Shown here piece after piece: positions 45,248 to 53,043 of a stretch of DNA of 64,000 nt. Numbering within the stretch: the first letter of the stretch is position 1; every line of letters starts with the position of its first letter. Origin of the DNA: an uncultured Eubacteriales bacterium (GTDB lineage: Bacteria; Bacillota; Clostridia; Lachnospirales; Lachnospiraceae). A program made the position numbers and the translations under genes. The stretch is taken from assembly GCA_900319355.1 (NCBI GenBank), contig ONOC01000003.1, positions 18,357 to 82,356 of the forward strand, written 5' to 3'. The notes under the pieces were generated by a model that was not told the origin of the DNA, did no database searches, and worked only from the letters and a program-made list of their open reading frames with translations.

Positions 45248-45420
45248 CTGAGGGCTTCAGAGCCCCGGCAGCTGAGGGCTTCAGAGCCCCGGCAGCTGAG
45301 GGCTTCAGAGCTCCGACAGCTGAGGACTTCAGAGCCCCGGCAGCCTGAGGACTTCAGAGCCCCGGCAGCCTGAGGACTTCAGAGCCACGGCAGCTGAGGA
45401 CTTCAGAGCCTCGACAGCTG
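45248..45420 (-). repeat. 24-25-bp tandem repeat, about seven copies, each with a hairpin
   Basis: CTGAGG.CTTCAGAGCC units begin at 45248, 45272, 45296, 45320, 45345, 45370 and 45394. Each contains GGGCTTCAGAGCCC or a close variant, able to fold on itself. The tract runs into the last codons of the YkgJ-like gene (stop at 45403). Confidence 0.92.
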
Positions 45421-46203
45421 CCGGCGCACGCTTGCCAGCCGTTCCTCAAACTGAGGGTAAAAGTCATGGAAGCGATCATACGGCTGTACAAAAAAGATCT
45501 GCAGAATACTCCGGGCTATGGGCTCGCGGGCCGGTTTCGGATAGCGTTTCAGCCGGGCTGACGTGTCCTTCAGGAAGAAATGCCAGGTCACAATAAATTT
45601 CTCATACTGCTCCGCATTTTCCACGCCGAGCCAGTCAGACACCTTCACATCATACTTCCCGTCATCCGGCAGGGCGCATTCGCCGTCCTGCACAAAATAA
45701 TAAAAGCCGCGGTGCTTTTCATCTTCGCCGGAAAGCGGAACGGAAGAAGGCGATGAGGCACTGCCGTCCGATGAGGCAGATGAAGGAACGGAAGGTTCCG
45801 GCGGTGCGGCTGCGCCCGCCGTCGGGTCGACATAGTAGCGCCCGAGCGGAAACAGGCGGCAGAAGCCGGGACGGAACTGATAAATGCCGCAGCGTCCGTC
45901 GCTGTTGAGAAACGGGCAGCCGTCCGGCTTTTCCGGATGAGACTCATCATGTTCCATGATATTCGGCAGAATCATGCCGTCTACCTCGCGTATCTCGATT
46001 TCTTTTTCAATCATGTCCTTGAACTGTTTGTGGGTCCAGATCGTCAGACAGTACATATCGAGCGGATCCAGGATGATCGAATCTCCCGTATTGCGGCAGC
46101 ACGCCGAACATCCCTCGCAGTCGTGACAGCCGATATGAACAGCATCGTTCCTGCTGTAAAATCTGCCGTCCCAGATATCTTCAATGGAGACCTCTCTCAG
46201 CAT
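45403..46203 (-). CDS. YkgJ-family cysteine-cluster protein
   Basis: A 266-residue protein with the YkgJ/CxxCxxCC cluster, a presumed Fe-S or zinc-binding unit of unknown role. The cysteine cluster reads HIGCHDCEGCSACCRNTGD near 24-42. Downstream are DGCPFLNSDGRCGIYQFRP and GFCRLFPLGRYY, giving the rest of the ligands. Between about 130 and 160 lies a Pro/Ser/Ala-rich insert (PPEPSVPSSASSDGSASSPS) not typical of the family. AGGTGA precedes the ATG. The C-terminal residues RLASVRRQLSRL are encoded within the repeat tract. A good promoter lies upstream. Confidence 0.85.
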   Translation of the reverse strand: MLREVSIEDIWDGRFYSRNDAVHIGCHDCEGCSACCRNTGDSIILDPLDMYCLTIWTHKQFKDMIEKEIEIREVDGMILPNIMEHDESHPEKPDGCPFLNSDGRCGIYQFRPGFCRLFPLGRYYVDPTAGAAAPPEPSVPSSASSDGSASSPSSVPLSGEDEKHRGFYYFVQDGECALPDDGKYDVKVSDWLGVENAEQYEKFIVTWHFFLKDTSARLKRYPKPAREPIARSILQIFFVQPYDRFHDFYPQFEERLASVRRQLSRL

Positions 46204-46278
46204 ATCGGGTCACCTGTGTCCTTTCTTTACGCCGGAAATAATTTCCGGCCGGTGAAATCAAAAATCCGAACAGCCTTT

Positions 46279-46307
46279 ATTATAGCAGATGAGGGCATCT
46301 GTGTCGC
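46279..46307 (-). promoter_or_regulatory. Promoter of the YkgJ-like gene
   Basis: On the minus strand: GCGACA (complement of 46302-46307), 17 bases, TATAAT (complement of 46279-46284), about 75 bases from the start codon. CCGGAAATAATTTCCGG, a 17-base palindrome, lies in between and may be an operator. Confidence 0.5.
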
Positions 46308-46404
46308 GGGTTCTCCGGAAACCATTTGCGCCGCTGTCTGAAAATCCCGAAAATAATTATGTCACGGTATGAAAACAGGGGAACTAATCAGAAGTGCTGT
46401 ATGC

Positions 46405-46463
46405 AAAAAAGCGCATCCCCGGCAGCCGGTCCTGTTTGCCCGGCCCGTCAGAGATGCGCTTTA
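46405..46463 (-). terminator. Terminator after the dnaJ-like gene
   Basis: On the minus strand AAAGCGCATC pairs with GATGCGCTTT and is followed by a T-run. The complement shows AAAAAAGCGCATC at 46405-46417 and GATGCGCTTT at 46453-46462. An inner GC-rich stem sits in between. Confidence 0.8.
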
Positions 46464-46568
46464 TCATATAAGTCCAGCCCGCGGGGCGGACAGACTTTCT
46501 GTCTGTCCGGCATCCGGAAAATTCCGGAAACCGGGCGGACGAAACAGGTCTGCCCCCGGGACGATTTT

Positions 46569-47663
46569 TTATGCAGCTTCGTACTGCTTCAGAATCCGGC
46601 GCTGTTCAGTCGTCAGATGCTTCGGAACCTGAATCTCTATCGTTACATATTCGTCTCCGCAGACGCCGGGATTTCTGCAGTCCCGGACGCCTTTGCCCTT
46701 AAGCCGGATCCGGCTGCCCGACTGGGTGCCTGCCGGAATATGGCAAAGCACCGATCCGCTGATGGTCGGAAGCCGGTATTCGCCGCCGAATACGGCTGTT
46801 GTGTATGGAATCTGCGCCGATGTGCTGAGATCGTTTCCGTTTCTCTGCCAGCCCGGTTCCGGGCTGATACTGATTTTCAGAAGCAGATCTCCGGCGCTCC
46901 CGTCAGGGTGCACCCCGCCTTTTCCTCTGAGGCGTATGCTCTGGCCCTGATTAATGCCTGCCGGCACGCTGACTTCGACCGACTCTGTGCGGCCGTCGGG
47001 AAGCTGAAGACGGATTCTCTTCCTGCAGCCGCTGATGGCTTCGCGGAATCCGATCGTCAGATCGGAATGGAAGTCAGCTTCAGCGGTCGGCTGTTTTGCA
47101 CCGCCGAACAGGTCGTCAAAAATCCCGCTTCCGCCGAAATGACGGTATCCGTCATCGCCGAAGCGGTGTTTCCTGCCGGAGGAAAAACCGGAACTGCCGA
47201 AACCGCCCGGGCTTCCGTCAAACGAGAAAGTATAGGTAGAACCATTGCGGTCTGTCCAGGTATAGCCGTTTCCGCTGCTCTTTCCGCCTCCGAACTGTCG
47301 GAACAGATCCTCGAAGTCGCTGAAACTGCCGAATCCCTGGTCTCCGGCTGAGCGGAAATGCGCTCCGTTTCCGAACCCTCCGGCGCCTCCGTTCTGTTTC
47401 ATCTGGTCCCAGGCTTTTTCGTAGGCCTGAGGGTTGCCGCTCTCAAAAGCTTCCATACCGCATTTATCATAGATGCGGCGCTTCTCCGGATCGCTCAGGA
47501 CGCTGTATGCCTCGCTGATTTCCTGAAATTTACGCTCGGCATCCTTGTCCCCGGGGTTCATATCGGGATGATATTTTCTGGCCAGTTTTCTGTAGGAGCG
47601 TTTGATTTCCGCCTCACTGGCGCTGCGGGACAGACCAAGTACAGTATAAAAATCTGTTTTCAC
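46569..47663 (-). CDS. DnaJ-family co-chaperone without zinc finger (CbpA-like)
   Basis: A 364-residue class B J-protein that should stimulate DnaK. The J domain is at residues 4-68 with HPD in KYHPDMNPGD. A Gly/Phe/Ser-rich linker follows to about 175. The C-terminal substrate domains have GFREAISGCRKRIRLQLPDG, SVPAGINQGQSIRLRGKG and IRLKGKGV. The zinc-finger CxxCxGxG repeats of DnaJ are absent. The frame opens at GTG 47669 only three bases from AGGAGG. GTG 47663 is nine bases from it, giving MKTDFYTVLGLS, and is preferred. It lies downstream of hsp20 in the same direction. Confidence 0.88.
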   Translation of the reverse strand: MKTDFYTVLGLSRSASEAEIKRSYRKLARKYHPDMNPGDKDAERKFQEISEAYSVLSDPEKRRIYDKCGMEAFESGNPQAYEKAWDQMKQNGGAGGFGNGAHFRSAGDQGFGSFSDFEDLFRQFGGGKSSGNGYTWTDRNGSTYTFSFDGSPGGFGSSGFSSGRKHRFGDDGYRHFGGSGIFDDLFGGAKQPTAEADFHSDLTIGFREAISGCRKRIRLQLPDGRTESVEVSVPAGINQGQSIRLRGKGGVHPDGSAGDLLLKISISPEPGWQRNGNDLSTSAQIPYTTAVFGGEYRLPTISGSVLCHIPAGTQSGSRIRLKGKGVRDCRNPGVCGDEYVTIEIQVPKHLTTEQRRILKQYEAA

Positions 47664-47801
47664 GGGCACTCACCTCCTGTCACGGTCAGATTTATATGAA
47701 ACATGCACGACGCAGAGGATCCCGGAAGGACACGCATGCCGTGCCGGCATCCGGACCGCTCCGCTGCATGGAATGTATTCAGCCACGAACTTATAGTTCA
47801 T

Positions 47802-47837
47802 TGAAAACAGCTGCTGTTCCACAAGGAACAGCAGCTG
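47802..47837 (-). terminator. Terminator after hsp20
   Basis: CAGCTGCTGTTCC with its perfect 13-bp complement around a 4-base loop. On the minus strand it is followed by TTTTCA. Confidence 0.8.
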
Positions 47838-47889
47838 CAGAGACGTCCGGACGGCTTTCACCGTCCGTTTTTAAAACACACAGTCACCA

Positions 47890-48345
47890 TTATTCAATCG
47901 CGATGGTCTTCTTCTCAGGAATTTCCGGCTTTGCTTCCTTATCCGGTACGGAAATCTTCAGAACACCGTCTTCAAATTTTGCGGAGATATCATTCTCAGT
48001 GATATCGCTGCCAACGTAGAAGCTTCTTGCCATATTGCCGGAGTAACGCTCGGAGCGGATGACTTCGCCCTTGTCGTTCTTCTCTTCCTTATTATCTTCG
48101 TGCTTAGCGGTAATGGTAAGGTAACCGCTGTCCAGCTCAAGGTTGATGTCAGATTTCTTATAGCCCGGGAGCTCCACACTCATCAGGTAGTTGCCGTCTT
48201 TCTTTGTGATATCGGTTCTCATCAGCCCGTGACGAGCATGTCCTGAAATTCTTGCCGGCATCGTATCATCGAAAAAGTCTCTGTCAAAATCATCGAAGAA
48301 ATCATTCATAAATCCATCACCAAATACGCTCGGTAAATACATCAT
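47890..48345 (-). CDS. Hsp20/alpha-crystallin small heat-shock protein
   Basis: A 151-residue small heat-shock chaperone. The short N-terminal arm is rich in Phe and Asp (GFMNDFFDDFDRDFFDD). The alpha-crystallin domain has MRTDITKKDGNYLMSVELPG, then ITAKHEDNKEE and ARSFYVGSDITENDISAKFE. The end reads PEIPEKKTIAIE, including the I-x-I-type anchor that docks on neighbouring subunits. AAGGAGG is eight bases before the ATG. A CIRCE operator and a near-consensus promoter lie upstream, so HrcA control is expected. Confidence 0.95.
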   Translation of the reverse strand: MMYLPSVFGDGFMNDFFDDFDRDFFDDTMPARISGHARHGLMRTDITKKDGNYLMSVELPGYKKSDINLELDSGYLTITAKHEDNKEEKNDKGEVIRSERYSGNMARSFYVGSDITENDISAKFEDGVLKISVPDKEAKPEIPEKKTIAIE

Positions 48346-48487
48346 AAGTCATTCCTCCTTTTATATCCGGCCATACGGCCGAAGCCTGAAATTTAGCTGC
48401 CGATTCATCGGCGGTTGTTGTCTGAATGTATGTGTTCTGTTCTCCGGCGGAACCTCTTTTCTGTTCCCTGTTCCTTTGAACAATTAT

Positions 48488-48516
48488 GTTATAACACTGG
48501 TTGTTAGCACTGTCAA
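48488..48516 (-). promoter_or_regulatory. Heat-shock promoter of hsp20
   Basis: On the minus strand: TTGACA (complement of 48511-48516), 17 bases, TATAAC (complement of 48488-48493). The CIRCE operator overlaps the -35 and spacer. Confidence 0.75.
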
Positions 48517-48530
48517 TAGTTGAGTGCTAA
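48504..48530 (-). promoter_or_regulatory. CIRCE operator (HrcA-binding site)
   Basis: TTAGCACTG, 9 bases, GAGTGCTAA: the CIRCE inverted repeat with one mismatch to TTAGCACTC-N9-GAGTGCTAA. It overlaps the -35 region of the hsp20 promoter, consistent with repression by HrcA. Confidence 0.92.
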
Positions 48531-48731
48531 TTTTTTTAAATTTTTTTATTTTCTTTTTCTGCAAAGAAAATACGGACCGTTTTTGGGAATTCAGGATAAA
48601 AATCGGCCGCACATCGTAATATGTCAGATTATTTATGTTTCCATTGTGCTGTACCGGTGTGCCGTACCGGTACGATAACGTCATGCCGGGGATGCCGCGG
48701 CTGAATGTCTTCGTTCAGGCCGCGGGTCCGG

Positions 48732-48760
48732 TTGCACACTTTCCAGCGCGTTGGTAAAAT
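48732..48760 (+). promoter_or_regulatory. Candidate promoter of the PHP gene
   Basis: TTGCAC, 17 bases, TAAAAT, about 60 bases before the ATG at 48821. A CCGCGGCTGAA/TTCAGGCCGCGG hairpin (48697-48728) lies just upstream. Confidence 0.45.
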
Positions 48761-48820
48761 AATACGGAGCCCCGGTGATGCATACCGAAACCGGGTACGA
48801 GACAAGAAAGCAGGTGAACT

Positions 48821-49735
48821 ATGGCTTCAGCAACTGATCTGCATATGCACACGAGAGCATCTGACGGGACGGATTATCCGGACGAACTGGTTGAAAAAAT
48901 CGTCCGGGCGGGAATCCGTACCTTTGCCGTGACGGATCACGATACGATCGACGGTGCACTGGAGGTGCAGCCCATGGTGCCGGAAGGGATTACCTTTTAT
49001 ATCGGGGTGGAATTTACCTGCAGGACAAGTCTGGGAGAGGTACACATCCTCGGCTATCATTTCAGACCGGAGGACGCGATTTTTCAGGCGGTACTGGAAA
49101 AAGGAAAACGGCTGCGCCGGGAAAAACTGGACAGACGGATCGCATGGCTGAAGAAGCAGGGGGTGCCGGTCACCGATATCGAAATCGATGCTTTTCACCG
49201 CATGAAATCATGCGGGAAGCCGCATCTCGCGAATATGATCGTGAATAAGGGGCTGGCCAGAAACATGAATGAGGCGATCCACCGGTATCTGGATCCCTGT
49301 GACTGTGACGATCTGAAGCTGACGTCTGCCGAGGCGATCGGGGCGATCAACGCGTCGGGCGGTATTTCTGTCTGGGCGCATCCGCTCGGGGAAGGTTTCC
49401 GCCGGCCGCGCGACGGACGCAGCCGCTTCTCTACGATGGAACAGTGTTACGCAAAGCTGCAGGAGCTGGTGAGACAGGAGATCCGGGGCATGGAATGCTA
49501 TTATTCGCAGTACAGCCAGTCGCAGATCATGAAGCTGGAACAGACGGCGGAGGCGTACCATCTCTGTGTGAGCGGAGGCAGCGATTATCACGGAACCAAT
49601 AAGAATATCGAACTCGGGCAGCTGAACGCGGCCATGAGCAGGGTCAGCGATGATGAACTCAGCATTCTCCGTGAATTTGACAGACGTGACCGGAAGAGCG
49701 CGTCGCTGGAAATTGATGAGGACGAACTGCTATGA
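48821..49735 (+). CDS. PHP-domain phosphoesterase
   Basis: A 304-residue PHP-fold metallo-phosphoesterase, similar to the YciV/nucleoside-diphosphate phosphatase group. Metal ligands: DLHMHTRASDGT at residues 6-17, FAVTDHDTIDG near 37-47, and Glu of GVEFT near 64-68. Further ligands are in KPHLA, VWAHPLG near 186-192 and SGGSDYHGTN near 252-261. AAAGCAGGTGA precedes the ATG. Its stop overlaps the plsY start (ATGA), so the two are translationally coupled. The substrate is unknown. Confidence 0.9.
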   Translation: MASATDLHMHTRASDGTDYPDELVEKIVRAGIRTFAVTDHDTIDGALEVQPMVPEGITFYIGVEFTCRTSLGEVHILGYHFRPEDAIFQAVLEKGKRLRREKLDRRIAWLKKQGVPVTDIEIDAFHRMKSCGKPHLANMIVNKGLARNMNEAIHRYLDPCDCDDLKLTSAEAIGAINASGGISVWAHPLGEGFRRPRDGRSRFSTMEQCYAKLQELVRQEIRGMECYYSQYSQSQIMKLEQTAEAYHLCVSGGSDYHGTNKNIELGQLNAAMSRVSDDELSILREFDRRDRKSASLEIDEDELL

Positions 49736-50349
49736 TACCTGTCTGTCTGATCATCGGGTATCTGTGCGGATGTATCCTTTCTGCCGTACCGGTCGCAAAG
49801 TTTCTTTATCATAAGGATATTTTTCAGCTCGGCACGGGCAATCCGGGCATGGCCAATGCCATGGCGCAGCTCGGGTTCCGCGCCGGTATACTTGTTCTGG
49901 CGGGCGATCTCGCGAAGACGGCCGTGCCGTGTCTTGTGCTGAGACTGATTTACGGACAGGCAGCTGCGGCCGCCTGGACAGGTCTCGGCGCGATGCTCGG
50001 CCATACGTATCCCTTCTGGCACCGCTTCCGGGGCGGCAAGGGCGTGGCGTGTTTCTGTGCTGCGGTCTTCTGCGTGTTTCCTCTCAGGGGACTGGCAGCT
50101 ATGGTCGCAGGGCTTATTACCGTTCTGCTGACGCATTATCTCGCGGTGGGTTCCGTGGTGATTCCGACCGTTTTCTCTCTGATTGTTCTGCTTTCCGGTG
50201 CCGGAAGCGAACTGATGGTGCCGGTTCTTCTGCTGGCGATTTTTACCTGGATCCGGCATCTGCCGGAGATGGGGCGGATTCTGGATCATACGGAACCGCA
50301 TTTTGATCTGATTGATGTGATAAGGAAGCATCTGCCCGGAAATACATGA
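49732..50349 (+). CDS. plsY: Acyl-phosphate:glycerol-3-phosphate acyltransferase
   Basis: Transfers an acyl group from acyl-phosphate to glycerol-3-phosphate, the first step of phospholipid synthesis; membrane protein of 205 aa with about six hydrophobic helices. The three PlsY loop motifs are visible: GTGNPGMANAMAQLG (motif 1), GHTYPFWHRFRGGKGVACF (motif 2) and HLPEMGRI near the end in place of motif 3. The start ATG overlaps the PHP gene stop. Asn-to-Met wording in motif 1 (GNPGMAN versus the common GNPGATN) is a slight divergence. Confidence 0.9.
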   Translation: MIPVCLIIGYLCGCILSAVPVAKFLYHKDIFQLGTGNPGMANAMAQLGFRAGILVLAGDLAKTAVPCLVLRLIYGQAAAAAWTGLGAMLGHTYPFWHRFRGGKGVACFCAAVFCVFPLRGLAAMVAGLITVLLTHYLAVGSVVIPTVFSLIVLLSGAGSELMVPVLLLAIFTWIRHLPEMGRILDHTEPHFDLIDVIRKHLPGNT

Positions 50350-50429
50350 GTTTTTATACGAGGACGCGAATGGAACAGGATCTGAATTATCTGATAAGGA
50401 AGTAAAATACGAAACTTCCGGTGCCGGCG

Positions 50430-51272
50430 ATGCTGCCGTACCATGCGGCGGACGGCGGAACAGGGGAACTTCCGGTGCTGACGTTTCCGGAAGTGGAAGA
50501 TACCGGAGCAGCGAAGCTGATTTTTACGACAAGACTCGGGGGCGTGAGCGGCATGACGCCCGGGACGGAGCACCTGTCGTCACTGAATCTGAGCTTTTCC
50601 AGAGGCGATGATCTGGCATGTGTGAGGGAAAATTTCCGCCGCGTGGCGGATGCGCTGGGCACAGTGCCGGACCGTTTTGTGTTTACTGATCAGACACATA
50701 CCGATCATGTGCGTGTCGTGACGGAGGCGGATGCCGGATGCGGGCTGACCAGGGAGAGAACATACCATGATATTGATGCGCTGGTGACGAATACGCCCGG
50801 GCTGGTGCTCAGCGTTTTTATCGCCGACTGTGTGCCCGTCGCCATGGTGGATCCGGTGCACAGAGCGATCGGCCTCGCCCACTCGGGATGGCGCGGGACG
50901 GTATCGGAAATTTCCGGCAAAACCATAGAGAAAATGACGGCATGTTACGGAACGGATCCGGCGGATCTGGTCTGTGCGATCGGTCCTTCGATCTGCCGGG
51001 ACTGCTATGAGATCAGTACCGATGTGGCGGAACAGTTTGCCGGTGTGTTTCCGGATCACACGGATGAAATTCTCGAGGACAGGCACAACGGCCACTATCA
51101 GCTTGACCTGTGGAAGGCAAATGAGATCGTCCTCCGAAGAGCGGGGGTCTGCCCGGAAAAAATCTGTGTCACCGGTGTCTGTACCTGCTGCAACCGTGAT
51201 CTGCTTTACTCTCACCGGGGCGCACACGGGAAGCGCGGCAACCTCGGTGCTTTTCTTATGCTGAAGCCCTGA
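50430..51272 (+). CDS. Laccase-domain (YfiH/PgeF) protein
   Basis: A 280-residue YfiH-family protein. Members are multicopper-oxidase-like in name, and have been shown to act as purine nucleoside phosphorylases or as peptidoglycan editing factors. TDQTHTDHVRVV near 93-104, FIADCVPVAMVDP near 130 and GLAHSGWRGTV near 150 carry the metal-binding His and Cys residues. CAIGPSICRDCYEIS and SHRGAHGKRGNLGAFLML close the protein. The start is uncertain: GTG at 50421 and ATG at 50430 are both in frame, with AAGGAAG about 20-30 bases upstream. A stop at 50403 limits the N-terminus. It follows plsY by about 80 bases. Confidence 0.88.
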   Translation: MLPYHAADGGTGELPVLTFPEVEDTGAAKLIFTTRLGGVSGMTPGTEHLSSLNLSFSRGDDLACVRENFRRVADALGTVPDRFVFTDQTHTDHVRVVTEADAGCGLTRERTYHDIDALVTNTPGLVLSVFIADCVPVAMVDPVHRAIGLAHSGWRGTVSEISGKTIEKMTACYGTDPADLVCAIGPSICRDCYEISTDVAEQFAGVFPDHTDEILEDRHNGHYQLDLWKANEIVLRRAGVCPEKICVTGVCTCCNRDLLYSHRGAHGKRGNLGAFLMLKP

Positions 51273-51431
51273 TCTTCTGTCTGAACGGACACGGCATGTG
51301 ATGTTCATTTCGAACTCCTGTGCCGCGGCATGCCGGATTCCGCTGCGGCAGCATAACGATGAAAACCATGCATAATGAAATGGCGAAAAATGCGTATTGT
51401 GGCGTACAAGACGACGAAAATCATTATTATT

Positions 51432-51472
51432 TGCAAGTATGTAATGCAAAACTTGCAGAATGATGGTACAAT
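51432..51472 (+). promoter_or_regulatory. Candidate promoter and operator dyad of the aminotransferase gene
   Basis: TGGTACAAT (51464-51472) is an extended -10 element. TGCAAGT (51432-51438) and ACTTGCA (51451-51457) form a 7-bp dyad across the -35 region, a likely regulator site. It lies about 130 bases before the ATG. Confidence 0.45.
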
Positions 51473-51603
51473 GGACGACGTATTGTGAACATGGAGGCGC
51501 TGCCGGGGCAGGGCCCTGTATCTGAGACGGCAGGACGGGCGAAGGCAGAATACAGTGATGTGCTTCACGGTGAAAGAAATGTAACAGAAAGAGGAGTGAA
51601 CAG

Positions 51604-52926
51604 ATGAAACCGTATACCGAAATGACAAGAGAAGAACTGGCAGAAGAGATCAAGACGCTGCGCGCGGAATACACCAGATATCAGAACATGGGTCTGGAAC
51701 TGAATATGATGCGCGGCAAACCCTGCAAGGAGCAGCTGGACCTGTCCATGGGTATGATGGATGCGCTCAGTTCCACGGCTGATCTGACCTGTGAGGACGG
51801 AACCGACTGCCGGAACTACGGCGTGCTCGGAGGAATCCGTGAGGCCAGAGTGCTGATCGGTGATATGATGGAGAACAATCCGGATGATATCCTGATCTTC
51901 GGAAATTCTTCTCTGAATGTTATGTTCGATACCGTTTCAAGAGCCTATACACACGGCATTATGGGCAATACGCCCTGGTGCAGGCTGGACAAAGTGAGAT
52001 GGCTGTGCCCGGTTCCGGGATATGACCGCCATTTCAAGATCACGGAATATTTCGGCATCGAGATGATTCCCGTTCCGACAAGCGAGACCGGTCCGGATAT
52101 GGATATGATCGAGAGACTGGTGAGTGAGGATCCGGCGATCAAGGGCATCTGGTGTGTGCCGAAATACTCAAATCCGACCGGATATTCCTATTCCGATGAA
52201 ACGGTCCGCCGTTTCGCCAGACTGAAACCTGCCGCTCCGGATTTCCGTATTTTCTGGGATAACGCGTACGGCATGCATCATCTTTATGATGACAAGCAGG
52301 ATTATCTGATCGAGATTCTGGCAGAGTGCAAGAGAGCGGGCAATCCGGATCTGGTCTACAAGTTTGCCTCTACGTCAAAAATCACCTTCCCGGGCAGCGG
52401 TATCGCGGCAATGGCGACATCGCCGAACAATATGGAAGATATCAAGAGCACACTGAGATATCAGACGATCGGACACGACAAGGTAAATCAGCTGCGTCAT
52501 GTGCGTTTCTTCAAAGATATCCACGGAATGACAGAGCATATGCGCAAGCATGCGAATATTCTCCGTCCGAAGTTCGAGGCGGTGGAGCAGATTCTGGAGG
52601 AAAATCTGGGCGGACTGAACATCGGTTCCTGGACAAAACCCCGCGGAGGATATTTCATCAGCTTCGATACCATGACAGGCTGTGCGAAGGAAGTTGTCGC
52701 CCGCTGCAAGAAGGCCGGCGTTCAGATGACAGCAGCCGGCGCGACCTGGCCTTATGGCAAGGATCCGTATGATACGAATATCCGTATCGCTCCGTCGTAT
52801 CCGCCGATCGACGATCTGAAGAAGGCAACGAAGCTGTTTACGCTCTGCGTACGTCTGGTCAGCGCGGAGCACCTGTATGCGCAGTCTGAGAAGAGCGCGG
52901 AGAAGGCAGAGGCTTCTGCTGAATAA
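51604..52926 (+). CDS. Aspartate aminotransferase, type Ic (PLP-dependent)
   Basis: A 440-residue fold-type I PLP enzyme matching the Asp_aminotransf (PF12897-like) group. Transaminates aspartate and related amino acids. The opening TREELAEEIKTLRAEYTRYQ and NYGVLGGIREAR, then NSSLNVMFDTVSRAYTHG, are typical. WCVPKYSNPTGYSYS and FWDNAYGMHHL bind the cofactor. The Schiff-base Lys is in FASTSKITFPGSG near 259. GGYFISFDTMTGCAKEV follows. AGAGGAG precedes the ATG. The tail is Ala/Glu/Lys-rich. Single gene with a downstream terminator. Confidence 0.9.
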   Translation: MKPYTEMTREELAEEIKTLRAEYTRYQNMGLELNMMRGKPCKEQLDLSMGMMDALSSTADLTCEDGTDCRNYGVLGGIREARVLIGDMMENNPDDILIFGNSSLNVMFDTVSRAYTHGIMGNTPWCRLDKVRWLCPVPGYDRHFKITEYFGIEMIPVPTSETGPDMDMIERLVSEDPAIKGIWCVPKYSNPTGYSYSDETVRRFARLKPAAPDFRIFWDNAYGMHHLYDDKQDYLIEILAECKRAGNPDLVYKFASTSKITFPGSGIAAMATSPNNMEDIKSTLRYQTIGHDKVNQLRHVRFFKDIHGMTEHMRKHANILRPKFEAVEQILEENLGGLNIGSWTKPRGGYFISFDTMTGCAKEVVARCKKAGVQMTAAGATWPYGKDPYDTNIRIAPSYPPIDDLKKATKLFTLCVRLVSAEHLYAQSEKSAEKAEASAE

Positions 52927-52960
52927 GCGCACAGCAGGAAACAGCTGACAGGTGATAAGA

Positions 52961-52999
52961 AAAAGGGGATGAGCTGCGTGGCAGCTTATCCCCTTTCTC
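52961..52999 (+). terminator. Terminator shared by convergent aminotransferase and purC genes
   Basis: AAAGGGGATGAGCTGC pairs with GCAGCTTATCCCCTTT (one wobble), then CTCTG on the plus strand and TTTTTCTT on the minus strand. Confidence 0.8.
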
Positions 53000-53043
53000 T
53001 GTGATGATTATGGCTGTGCGGCCATGAATCTGATTTTCTTTTT

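Noticed and set aside
45248-45420. CRISPR array
   Set aside because: Units are contiguous 24-25-bp tandem copies with no unique spacers, and no cas genes are near.
46326-47351. 341-codon plus-strand frame opposite the dnaJ-like gene
   Set aside because: The minus strand encodes a clear J domain and C-terminal domains; the plus frame is a shadow.
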